From: an uncultured Oscillospiraceae bacterium | GTDB lineage: Bacteria; Bacillota; Clostridia; Oscillospirales; Oscillospiraceae | NCBI GenBank assembly: GCA_947624895.1 | Contig: CANQMK010000006.1 | Coordinates: 1 to 52,404, forward strand | Direction of reading: 5' to 3' | DNA: 52,404 nt | Part shown: in pieces, positions 36,861 through 44,435 of the stretch | How positions within the stretch are numbered: position 1 is the stretch's first letter | How the letters are laid out: every line of letters begins with the position of its first letter | The notes under the pieces: model-generated | The model's database searches: none | Told to the model about the DNA's origin: nothing | What the model saw: only the letters and a program-made list of their open reading frames with translations | Program-made: the position numbers and the translations under genes

Positions 36861-38161
36861 TCTCATTCAAGAGCAACGCGCCCAAGGCGGCGTCGGGGAT
36901 GCTGACGCTGGAGAGTTCCAGCGGGTGGTGGCCCACGGCCCGCGGGCGGGACAGCCCCATGGGCGAGCGGGAGGCCCTGGCCATCTCCGCCTTCTACCGG
37001 GCGGTGGCCCTGCGTTCGGACAGCATTGGCCGCCTCCCGGCGGTGCTCCGGGATCTCACCACGCGGCAAGAGCTGACGGAGCACTGGCTGGGGCCGCTGC
37101 TGTGGGAGCGGCCCAATGAGCTGATGGGGCCATTCGTCTACAAATCCCTGGTGGAGTATCGGCGGCTGGTGCTGGGCAACAGCTACGTGTGGATCCTCCG
37201 GGACCAGCACGACCGGCCGGTGGAGCTGCTCCCCCTCCCGCCGGGCGGGTGCCAGCCGGTGATCGCCCCGGACACAGGGCGGCTGTGGTACGTCCTCCAG
37301 GATCCCAAGAGCCACCAACTCTACCGGGTCTACCCCACCGAGGTCCTGCACTACAAGGGATTCTCTTTGGACGGGATCGTCGGGTTGTCCCTGCTGGGAC
37401 AGGCGGCCAGGACGCTCCGGGTGGCCCAGAGCCGGGACATCTACGAGAGCGACTACTACGCCAACGGCGGGCGGCCCTCGGGGGTGCTCAAGACGGACAC
37501 GGACCTCTCCGACAAGACCACCCTGCGGGACGACGATGGCAACCTGATCAGCTACAAGGACTTGATCCGCCGGGAGTGGGAGCGGATCTACACCGGCCCT
37601 GGGCGGTCCATGCGGACGGCGGTTCTGGATCTGGGGCTGGACTACAAGCCCATCGCCATGAGCAACGCGGACGCCCAGTTCGTGGAGAGCAAGGGGCTGA
37701 CGGTGGCGGACATCGCCCGGTTCACTGGGGTACCCCTCTACCTGCTGTATTCGGGCAAGGAGAGCTACCAGAGCAACAGCGCCAACGCCACGGAGTACGT
37801 GCGATACACCATCCAGCCGACGGTGACCCAGTACGAGGAGGAGGACAGCCGCAAGCTGTTGACCATCTCAGAGCGGCGCCGGGGGCTGTGGATCTCCCGC
37901 AACATGATGGCGGAGCTACGGGGGAACATCGCCGAGCGGCGGGATTGGTACAAGGCCATGGTCGAGGCGGGCGTGTTCTCGGTCAACGACGTGCGGGAGC
38001 TGGAGGACCTGCCGGACATCCCCGGCGGCGATCTCCACCGGGCCAGCCTCAACTACGTGCCCCTGGAGCTGTGGGAGATGCTGACACTGCTCCGGGCAGA
38101 GGCGGACACGGGACGACAGAGCGAGGGAGGAGGTGAGCATAGCGATGAGCAAGGTGGATAA
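36857..38161 (+). CDS. Portal protein, HK97 family
   Basis: Forms the dodecameric portal ring for DNA entry and tail attachment. The 434-residue protein shows the family pattern: SAFYRAVALRSDSIGRLPAV, WERPNELMGPFVYKSLVEYR, LVLGNSYVWILRD, ELLPLPPGGCQPV, YANGGRPSGVLKTD, and the C-terminal LRGNIAERRDWYKAMVEAG. The start is GTG 36857 with AGGAGG upstream. It is followed by the protease gene with a 17-nt overlap. Confidence 0.94.
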   Translation: MISFKSNAPKAASGMLTLESSSGWWPTARGRDSPMGEREALAISAFYRAVALRSDSIGRLPAVLRDLTTRQELTEHWLGPLLWERPNELMGPFVYKSLVEYRRLVLGNSYVWILRDQHDRPVELLPLPPGGCQPVIAPDTGRLWYVLQDPKSHQLYRVYPTEVLHYKGFSLDGIVGLSLLGQAARTLRVAQSRDIYESDYYANGGRPSGVLKTDTDLSDKTTLRDDDGNLISYKDLIRREWERIYTGPGRSMRTAVLDLGLDYKPIAMSNADAQFVESKGLTVADIARFTGVPLYLLYSGKESYQSNSANATEYVRYTIQPTVTQYEEEDSRKLLTISERRRGLWISRNMMAELRGNIAERRDWYKAMVEAGVFSVNDVRELEDLPDIPGGDLHRASLNYVPLELWEMLTLLRAEADTGRQSEGGGEHSDEQGG

Positions 38162-38924
38162 GTTCGGCGTTGTCCTCAAGGCCGCCGCCCCTCTGGACGA
38201 GGGGGAGATGGCCCTGATCAACGACCAGGCCCTCAAGATCCTGACGCCGGAGGAGGTGTTCGCCTTCCGCATGGTGGCGGCCACCGACCAGGTGGACCGG
38301 GACTGGGAGCGGTTCGACGGGGAGTGCCTGGAGGCGCTGGCCCCCATGTTCGTGGGCCGCCCGGTGCTGATGGACCACCGCTGGAGCGCGGACAAGCAGA
38401 CGGCCAGGATCTACGCCGCCGAGGTGGAGCGGGCCGGACGGGAGGACAAGGCCCTCCGCCTGGTGCTCCGGGCGTATATGGTCCGGGACAGCCGGTCGGC
38501 GCACACCATCTCCGCCATCGAGGGGGGGATCCTCCGGGAGGTGTCGGTGGGGTGCGCGGTGCGGCGGGCCATCTGCAGCATCTGCGGGACGGACAAGGCG
38601 ACCAGCCGGTGCCACCACGTCCCCGGCATGGAGTACGACGGCGCGCCCTGCGTGGTCACGCTGTCGGAGCCGGTGGACGCCTATGAGGTCAGCTTCTGCG
38701 CCGTGCCGTCCCAGCCCCCGGCGGGGGTGGTCAAGCAGTACGGCGGAGAGGACGGCCCCGAGGGCGACCAGGGGGGCGCCCCTCCCGGTGGAGCGGGCGA
38801 TCCCGACGGCGGCCCCGGGGGCGATCCTCCCGGCGGAGCGAGCGGGTTCGCGCCGGACGCCGGCGCGGACCAGGAGGCCCGCAAAGCCCTGGCCCTGCTG
38901 GAGCTGGAGAGCCGGCGGTACTGA
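38145..38924 (+). CDS. Prohead protease (HK97-like, divergent)
   Basis: A 259-residue protein between portal and capsid. It has a candidate catalytic His in RPVLMDHRWS (near residue 75), Ser in GILREVSVGCAV (near 136), and the closing YEVSFCAVPSQPPAG. An insert with CSICGTDKATSRCHH between the core strands could bind zinc and is not usual for the family. The C-terminal 60 residues are a Gly/Pro/Asp-rich tail, which may act as a scaffold. ATG 38145 lies 11 nt after AGGAGG. Confidence 0.8.
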   Translation: MSKVDKFGVVLKAAAPLDEGEMALINDQALKILTPEEVFAFRMVAATDQVDRDWERFDGECLEALAPMFVGRPVLMDHRWSADKQTARIYAAEVERAGREDKALRLVLRAYMVRDSRSAHTISAIEGGILREVSVGCAVRRAICSICGTDKATSRCHHVPGMEYDGAPCVVTLSEPVDAYEVSFCAVPSQPPAGVVKQYGGEDGPEGDQGGAPPGGAGDPDGGPGGDPPGGASGFAPDAGADQEARKALALLELESRRY

Positions 38925-39006
38925 CCGCCTCTCCCCCACCCCGGCGGGCGCCATAGACTCAAAAACCATTCGATTTGATTACATGACAGAGAGGAGTAAT
39001 GCGAGT

Positions 39007-40197
39007 ATGAACGATCTGAGAGCCTATCTGATCGACCTCAAGGCCCAGCGGGCGACGGCCATCGGGGCCGCCAAGGAGCTGGTCCTGGCGGGCAAGCTGG
39101 ACACGGAGGAGTACAAGACCGCCAACGGCAAGATCGACGAGCTGACCCGTCAGGTGGACGAGGTGGAGGCCCTGGTGGCCAAGGACGAGGGCGGCAAGCC
39201 CGCCCCGGACGGGCAGGTGCGGGCCGGCATGGCGGCGGCCTCCACGGGGGAGGCGTCCGGCCACGCCAAGGCGGTGAAGGCCCTGGCGGACGCGGCGCGG
39301 TGCGGCTTCGCGGTGGAGAAGGCCCAGGGCGATATGCTCCAGGAGGCCGAGGACGCGGACGGCGGCTACACCGTCCCGGAGGACATCGTCAACGACGTGA
39401 TCCAGCTCCGGGAGGCTCGGGAGAGCCTGCTGGATCTGGTGTCGGTGGAGCGGGTGACCACCAAGTCTGGTCGGAGGACCATCAAAAAGCGGGGTCAGCA
39501 TACCGGCTTCGCCACGGTGGCGGAGGCGGCCAAGATGGGCAAGGTGGCCACGCCCCAGTTCACGACCATTACCTTTGATATTGAGAAGCGGCGGGGGTAT
39601 CTCCCTGTTACGACCGAGCTCTACGAGGACAGCGACGCCAACATCGCCCGGATCGTGACCGAGTGGCTGGCCGATGAGGCCCGCGTGACGGCCAACAAGG
39701 AGATCCTGGCGCAGGTGGCCACCAAGGAGGCGGTGGATCTCAAGGATCTGGATGGGATTATCGCGGCGTGGGTGGGCCTGGGTTCCGCCTTCCGCGCCTC
39801 CAGCGCGCTGATCACCAACGACAACGGTCTGCTGTGGCTGGGCACCCTGAAGGACGCCAACGGGCGGTATCTGCTCACCCCCAACCCCGCCCAGCCCCAG
39901 CGGCTCCAGTTGGCGGTGGGTCCCTACGTGATCCCGGTGCGGACCTACGACAACACCACTATGCCCAACGCGGATGAGACCAAGATCCCGATGACCATCG
40001 GCGACCTCAAGGCCGGGGTGCGGTATTTCGACCGCCGCTCGTTCAGCCTGAAGGTCAACGACAGCGGCGTGGTGGGCGACCTCAACGCCCTGGAACAGGA
40101 TCTGATCCTCTGGGTCGGCTCCATGCGGGACGACTGCGTCGTTATGGACGACGCCGCTTTTGTCAACGGCTACATCACCGCCAGCACGGACCCTTGA
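39007..40197 (+). CDS. Major capsid protein, HK97 fold
   Basis: A 396-residue capsid precursor. Residues 1-100 are a coiled-coil delta domain (LRAYLIDLKAQRATAIGAAK, IDELTRQVDEVEALVAK), removed by the protease. The mature part starts near ADGGYTVPEDIVNDVIQLRE, with family motifs GFATVAEAAKMGK, RGYLPVTTELYEDSDANI, NDNGLLWLGTLKDANGRYLL and DLILWVGSMRDDCVV. ATG 39007 is chosen for GAGGAG upstream; ATG 38983 would add eight residues. Confidence 0.94.
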   Translation: MNDLRAYLIDLKAQRATAIGAAKELVLAGKLDTEEYKTANGKIDELTRQVDEVEALVAKDEGGKPAPDGQVRAGMAAASTGEASGHAKAVKALADAARCGFAVEKAQGDMLQEAEDADGGYTVPEDIVNDVIQLREARESLLDLVSVERVTTKSGRRTIKKRGQHTGFATVAEAAKMGKVATPQFTTITFDIEKRRGYLPVTTELYEDSDANIARIVTEWLADEARVTANKEILAQVATKEAVDLKDLDGIIAAWVGLGSAFRASSALITNDNGLLWLGTLKDANGRYLLTPNPAQPQRLQLAVGPYVIPVRTYDNTTMPNADETKIPMTIGDLKAGVRYFDRRSFSLKVNDSGVVGDLNALEQDLILWVGSMRDDCVVMDDAAFVNGYITASTDP

Positions 40198-40307
40198 TGG
40201 GGGCTGATCTCATCAAGGGCCCGCCCCAGGATCAGCCCCTGACCACGACCGGGGTCGGGACCAAACGGCGCGCCACCCGGGCCAGCGCCGCGCAGACGGA
40301 GGCGTAG
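40197..40307 (+). CDS. Tiny 36-residue protein coupled to the capsid gene
   Basis: The frame MGADLIKGPPQDQPLTTTGV ending in a basic Ala-rich tail (TKRRATRASAAQTEA) starts in the TGATG junction with the capsid stop and ends at TAG 40305-40307, filling the gap before the next gene. There is no SD, so it relies on coupling. Many phages have a small basic protein here, but it could also be spacer. Confidence 0.45.
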   Translation: MGADLIKGPPQDQPLTTTGVGTKRRATRASAAQTEA

Positions 40308-40310
40308 ACC

Positions 40311-40676
40311 ATGAGCCAGGACACCTACGCGCTGACGGAGGAGGAGCTGGCGGAGGCCAGGGCGTATATGCGGGTGGACGAGGGCCCGGAGGCGGTGCTG
40401 GACGACGCGCAGGTGGAGCGGGTGGTCCGCTCCTGTGTCCGGGCGGCCCGGGCGTATCTGGCGGGGGCGGGGGTCTCCCTCCCCCCTGCCGGGACGAACC
40501 GGCGGGCGGAGTACGACGTGGTGTGCCACGCCCTGGCGCTGGCGCGGTACGATACGCGCAACGCGCTGTCTGAGTCCGCCCTGCTCGAAAATCCCGTCTT
40601 CCGGCGGATGCTCAACCAGCTCAAGATGACAGAGCCGCCGGTGTCCAATTTGGACACCGGCGGAGAGGAGGGATAG
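40311..40676 (+). CDS. Head-tail connector protein (gp6-like)
   Basis: A 121-residue helical adaptor of the HK97 gp6/SPP1 gp15 type: TEEELAEARAYMRVD, DDAQVERVVRSCVRAARAYL, and YDVVCHALALARYDTRNALS. It docks on the portal. The last residues (VSNLDTGGEEG) are encoded by the perfect palindrome at 40635-40663 and are probably an acquired tail. GGAGGCG precedes the ATG. Confidence 0.86.
   Translation: MSQDTYALTEEELAEARAYMRVDEGPEAVLDDAQVERVVRSCVRAARAYLAGAGVSLPPAGTNRRAEYDVVCHALALARYDTRNALSESALLENPVFRRMLNQLKMTEPPVSNLDTGGEEG
40635..40663. repeat. GTGTCC-family palindrome, copy 5 (longest; end of connector gene)
   Basis: A perfect palindrome of 14+1+14 bases centred on 40649; left half CCGCCGGTGTCCAA. 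It is in-frame in the connector gene's last codons and lies 15 nt before the next start (40679). Confidence 0.93.
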
Positions 40677-40678
40677 GT

Positions 40679-41323
40679 ATGGCGCTGGTGGACGCGGGCC
40701 GGTTGAGCGATCGCCTCACCGTGCTGTGCCTGGACCGAGAGGAGGACGAGGAGACGGGGGAGGTCACCTATCGGTGGCTCCCCATGGACCGGCGGTGGGG
40801 CCGAGTGGAGCTGGGGACGGGGCGCAACCTGTTTTCTCAGGTGGGCATCGGGGCCCGGGACGCCGCCATCACCCTGCGGGACTACCCCCTCACCCTCCAC
40901 AACGCCCTGGCCCACCGGGGGCGGCACTTTTTCCTCACCTCGCTGGACCGGCCGGGGGACGGGTTCCTCTCCGTCCACGCCGCGCTGGTGCGGGTGACGG
41001 AGTGGCAGGCCACCCGGCACAAGGCCAGGCTGGACAAGAGCGGCGGCAACCGCCAGGTCCAGGACCCCCTGCCCGCCATCCGCTTCCCGGCGGTGATCAC
41101 CGAGCTGTATCTGGGCAACACACCGCCCCCGGAGCTGGACCACGCCAGGACGGAGAGCCGCTTCGCCCTGGTGACGCCCCCGGAGGTGATCCTGGCCCCG
41201 GGGGACCTGGTGACCGCCCCGCCCCACGCGGGAGGGGTCGCCGGGGTGTATGTGGTGGAGGTGTGCCACTGCCTGGACGAACACAAGCGAGAGTACCAGA
41301 TCTACCGCAAGGAGGATGTCTGA
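40679..41323 (+). CDS. Head-tail adaptor (SPP1 gp16/head-closure type), extended
   Basis: A 214-residue protein. The N-terminal 110 residues match phage head-tail adaptors: LVDAGRLSDRLTVLCLDREE, WLPMDRRWGRVEL and a closing strand region. A second beta-rich part (FALVTPPEVILAPGDLVTAP, VYVVEVCHCLDEHKREYQIY) makes it about twice the usual length, maybe a duplicated adaptor domain. GGAGGGA precedes the ATG. It should close the portal channel below the connector. Confidence 0.75.
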   Translation: MALVDAGRLSDRLTVLCLDREEDEETGEVTYRWLPMDRRWGRVELGTGRNLFSQVGIGARDAAITLRDYPLTLHNALAHRGRHFFLTSLDRPGDGFLSVHAALVRVTEWQATRHKARLDKSGGNRQVQDPLPAIRFPAVITELYLGNTPPPELDHARTESRFALVTPPEVILAPGDLVTAPPHAGGVAGVYVVEVCHCLDEHKREYQIYRKEDV

Positions 41324-41324
41324 C

Positions 41325-41786
41325 GTGGCTACAGAGGTAGGCATTGACCAGGTGTTTGACCACATCGAGGAGGTACTGCGGGATGCCTTCCCTGCCCTCA
41401 AGGGCCAGGCGCTGGAGGAGTTGGGCCAGGCGCTCCGGGAGGATGTGCTGGCCCAGATGTCCACCGCCAAACTCCACGACCAGGGCGGCCGGCTGCGGGA
41501 GTGGCAGAGCTACCATGTGGGATCCCATAAGGGCTACGTGGCCGTCCGGCCTGTGGGGAGCGCGGAGGGCGCCAAGACCGGCCCCAACGGGCCGGGGGCC
41601 ATCACCAACTACGTGGAGAGCGGACACGCCGTGCGCCGGGCCAGACAGGGCCGGAGCCGGGCCAGGATGATGGCGGTGCCGGGGTACCACTTCTACGCCG
41701 CCGTCGCCCGCCGGGCGGAGGCGGCGGGGTCGGAGCGGATCCGGGAGTTGGCGGAGGAGCTGGTACGACGACTGGAGGAGGGATGA
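41325..41786 (+). CDS. HK97 gp10-like tail-completion protein
   Basis: A 153-residue protein: helical start (GIDQVFDHIEEVLRDAFPAL), beta centre (YHVGSHKGYVAVRPVGSAEG), a Gly/Asn-rich loop (GPGAITNYVESGHAVRRARQ) and a C-terminal helix. This is the layout of the gp10-like neck and tail-completion family. GTG 41325 is 9 nt after AGGAGG and is preferred to ATG 41316, which abuts that site. Confidence 0.8.
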   Translation: MATEVGIDQVFDHIEEVLRDAFPALKGQALEELGQALREDVLAQMSTAKLHDQGGRLREWQSYHVGSHKGYVAVRPVGSAEGAKTGPNGPGAITNYVESGHAVRRARQGRSRARMMAVPGYHFYAAVARRAEAAGSERIRELAEELVRRLEEG

Positions 41787-41787
41787 T

Positions 41788-42312
41788 GTGACACCGCGGG
41801 AGTTGATGGAGGGCGTTGCCCTCCGGCTGGCGGCCCTGTGGCCGGAGCGGGTCATCTACCGGGAGGTCTGCCCGGACGACCACCAGCGGCCCAGCGCCTA
41901 TGTCCAGGTGCTGGAGGCGGATCCCCAGAGGGCTAACCTCCTCCTGGTGCGGTGGCGGGTCAGGCTGCTGGTGACGCTGTGGCGCCCCCTGGACGACTAC
42001 GGTCTGGCCTCGGAGGAGGCTCTGCTGGGGGACAAGTTTGACGCCATGGCCGCCCTGCTGGGTACGCCGCTGGCGGTGGGCGACCGGCACATCACGCTCC
42101 AGGCGGCGGACAAGGGCCAGGACCCCGGAGACGGGGCCGGGTTCGTGGAGGTAACGGCGGAGTGGACAGACGCGCTGCCCGGTGCGCCCAACTCCGACCC
42201 GCCGGGAGAGGCACCGCTGATGGAGCATATCATCGGCGATATCAACGACAAGGAGGAGATCAACTGTGAGTACGACCAACATCGGCCTGCCCAAGATCCG
42301 GCTGGCGTTTGA
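41788..42312 (+). CDS. Tail terminator protein (XkdJ/YqbJ-like)
   Basis: A 174-residue protein resembling the PBSX/skin tail-terminator family: GVALRLAALWPERVIYREVC, RPSAYVQVLEADPQ, WRVRLLVTLWRPLDD, and VEVTAEWTDALP. It would cap the tail tube at the neck. GTG 41788 follows GGAGGGA. It overlaps the sheath gene by 47 nt, an unusually long overlap, so the last 15 residues may be read-through. Confidence 0.75.
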   Translation: MTPRELMEGVALRLAALWPERVIYREVCPDDHQRPSAYVQVLEADPQRANLLLVRWRVRLLVTLWRPLDDYGLASEEALLGDKFDAMAALLGTPLAVGDRHITLQAADKGQDPGDGAGFVEVTAEWTDALPGAPNSDPPGEAPLMEHIIGDINDKEEINCEYDQHRPAQDPAGV

Positions 42313-43411
42313 GCAGGCGGCCAAGGACATCTTCACCCGGGCCAAGAAGGGCACGGTGGGCGTGGTGGTCAAGGACACCAAGGCCGCCGGGGTCTACACC
42401 GTCCGGGACGAGACGGACATTCCCAGCCAGCTGGGGGAGACCAACCGGGCCTATGCCCTGCGGGCGCTCATCGGCTCCGATCTGGGCAAGCCCAACAGTA
42501 TGCTGCTGATCGTCTACGACGGGACCGGCGACGAGGGCCAGACCGCGCTCAAGGCCGCTCTGGGCGGTCTGACGGGTCAGGAGGTGGACTATCTGGCCGC
42601 CCCCCACGACGCCACGGAGGCTGAGTTGACGGCGGTCAAGGACTTTGTCTTGGCCTACCGTAAGCGCAACCCCACCTTGGCGGCGGTTCTGCCCAAGGTG
42701 GCGGCTGACGACCGGGGGATCATCAACTACACCAGTGAGGCGGCGGTGGGGGCCGAGACGTTCACCCCCGCCCAGTACTGCTCCCGGATCGCCGGGGTGT
42801 TCGCGGGGGTGCCCACCACCGCGTCGGCCACCAACCTGACCCTCAGCGAGGTGACGGCGGTCAAGGCCTTGGCCACCGCGGAGCAGACGGAGGAGGAGGT
42901 CCAGTCTGCTGCCATCGGTCGGGGGGAACTCATCCTGACCTGCGATGGCATCCGGTGCAAGATCGCCCGAGCGGTCAACAGTTACGTTTCTCTGAAGGCG
43001 GACGAGACCACAGCCATGTGTAAGGTCAAGATCACCGAGGCGGAGGGGCTGGTGAGTTACCGCACCGGCCAGGTCATCGACCAGGAGTGGCTGGGCCGGG
43101 TGGTCAACAGCTACGACAACCGCTGCCTGCTGATCGTGGAGTTGCAGCTGATGTTCCAGTCTTTGGAGCAGCAGGGGCTGTTCCTCCCCGGCACCACCGG
43201 GGCGGAGATCGACATCCAGGCCCAGCGGACGTACATGGAGGACAACGGGGTGAACTGCGCCGAGATGACCGACCAAGAGATCAAGCAGTATGAGGATCTG
43301 GGCGAGCACGTCTTCTGGCGGGCCTACGGCAAGTTCGCTGACGTGATGGAGGACTTCGACGGCCGGTTTGTCCGGGGCGGCCAGGCTCTGGACAGCGGCG
43401 AGAGCGCGTAA
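42266..43411 (+). CDS. Contractile tail sheath protein (XkdK-like)
   Basis: A 381-residue sheath subunit. Features: the N-terminal GLPKIRLAFEQAAKDIFTRA typical of XkdK proteins, GTVGVVVKDTK, the domain with AYALRALIGSDLGKPN, and the conserved C-terminal part (SYRTGQVIDQEWLGRVVNSY, DNRCLLIVELQLMFQSL). Presence of a sheath shows a contractile (myovirus) tail. The start is GTG 42266 after AAGGAGG. Confidence 0.93.
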   Translation: MSTTNIGLPKIRLAFEQAAKDIFTRAKKGTVGVVVKDTKAAGVYTVRDETDIPSQLGETNRAYALRALIGSDLGKPNSMLLIVYDGTGDEGQTALKAALGGLTGQEVDYLAAPHDATEAELTAVKDFVLAYRKRNPTLAAVLPKVAADDRGIINYTSEAAVGAETFTPAQYCSRIAGVFAGVPTTASATNLTLSEVTAVKALATAEQTEEEVQSAAIGRGELILTCDGIRCKIARAVNSYVSLKADETTAMCKVKITEAEGLVSYRTGQVIDQEWLGRVVNSYDNRCLLIVELQLMFQSLEQQGLFLPGTTGAEIDIQAQRTYMEDNGVNCAEMTDQEIKQYEDLGEHVFWRAYGKFADVMEDFDGRFVRGGQALDSGESA

Positions 43412-43424
43412 GGAGGGATAGGAT

Positions 43425-43865
43425 ATGGCATCGACCATTGACAGTGCGAAAAGGACCATCAACGGCACCTACGGGAGCATGTGGTTTGACGGGCGCAAGA
43501 TCGCGGAGATCAAGGGGTTCCAGCTCAAGAGCCGCAAGAACTCCACCACCATCAATCTGGCCGGGGAGATCCTGGAGGATACGAAAATGACCTCGGTGAC
43601 CAACTCCGGGCAGATGGTCATCTTCCATGTGGACAGCGGCTTTGCAGACGAGATGGCCCAGACCCAGCGGGGAGCGGATCTCCGGCACACGCTGCGGGTG
43701 AAGCTGGCCGACCCGGACAGCTTCGGCGCGGAGACCATCAACGTGTTCAACGTGAGCCTCTCCGAACTCACCGCCGCCGACTGGCAGACTGCCACGGTAG
43801 GCGAGGTCACCACGCCGTTCACGTGCGGGCGGTACGAGTTTGACGACCGCATCCCGGTACAATAA
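43425..43865 (+). CDS. Tail tube protein (XkdM-like)
   Basis: A 146-residue inner-tube protein: INGTYGSMWFDGRKIAEIKG, the KNSTTINLAGEILEDTKMT segment, GQMVIFHVDSGF, and LADPDSFGAETINVFNVSL, all as in the XkdM/YqbM family. It follows the sheath gene as in PBSX. AGGAGGGA precedes the ATG. Confidence 0.92.
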   Translation: MASTIDSAKRTINGTYGSMWFDGRKIAEIKGFQLKSRKNSTTINLAGEILEDTKMTSVTNSGQMVIFHVDSGFADEMAQTQRGADLRHTLRVKLADPDSFGAETINVFNVSLSELTAADWQTATVGEVTTPFTCGRYEFDDRIPVQ

Positions 43866-43876
43866 GGAGGCGCGGC

Positions 43877-44296
43877 ATGGATAAGGCAGATCAGGCCATG
43901 GCCAAGCTGCTCTCCCTGCCCAGCTACCAGGAGGGCCAGCGGGAGACCCGGGTGGTCAAGCGGCTGGGGCTTGAGGTGACTCTCCGGGAGATGAGCTATG
44001 ACGAGGTGGAGCGGTGCATCAGAGAGCGGGAGGACCGCGACCTCTACTATCTGCTGGAGGGCACTGTGAGTCCCAACTTCCGGGACCCCGCGTGGTACCA
44101 GGACAAGATGGGGCAGGCGACGCCCATCGAGGCGCTCAAGCGGCTGCTCCGCCACGGGGAGGTGGCGGCGCTGGTGCGGGTCCTGGACCGGCTCAACGGC
44201 TACCGGGTGAGCGCCATCACCACCCCGGAGGAGTTGGAGGACGTGGCCACGGCCCAGGCCCTGGAGGACCTGGAAAAAAACGGCCAGGGGGCCTAG
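43877..44296 (+). CDS. Tail assembly chaperone, short form (XkdN-like)
   Basis: A 139-residue chaperone that coats the tape measure during tail assembly. It is helical, with KRLGLEVTLREMSYDEVERC, YYLLEGTVSPNFRD and TPIEALKRLLRHGEVAALVR. Near its end the codons GAA AAA AAC carry a slippery heptamer; a -1 slip bypasses the stop and makes a longer protein ending at 44433. This is the lambda G/GT arrangement. AAGGAGG lies before the ATG. Confidence 0.9.
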   Translation: MDKADQAMAKLLSLPSYQEGQRETRVVKRLGLEVTLREMSYDEVERCIREREDRDLYYLLEGTVSPNFRDPAWYQDKMGQATPIEALKRLLRHGEVAALVRVLDRLNGYRVSAITTPEELEDVATAQALEDLEKNGQGA

Positions 44297-44433
44297 ATAC
44301 CCAGGTGATGCTGTTCCTCCTGAGTAGGTTCGGGAGGTTCCCCTCTGAGTATCTGCGGCTGCCCGCCGGGGAGCGGGCAGCCGTCCGGGCCCTGTTGATC
44401 GAGTCCATCAGACGGAAGAGGGAGGCGAGATAG
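44275..44433 (+). other. Programmed -1 frameshift site and T-type extension of the chaperone
   Basis: A AAA AAC at 44275-44281 is in the correct register for -1 slippage. The shifted frame adds about 51 residues (VMLFLLSRFGRFPSEYLRLP, then AGERAAVRALLIESIRRKRE) and stops just before the tape-measure gene. No independent start with SD opens this frame. Confidence 0.85.
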
Positions 44434-44435
44434 TC

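Noticed and set aside
34539..36866. A 775-codon minus-strand frame over the terminase genes
   Set aside because: Antisense of terS/terL, rich in Pro/His/Arg/Gly as expected from codon-position GC bias; no SD and no family.
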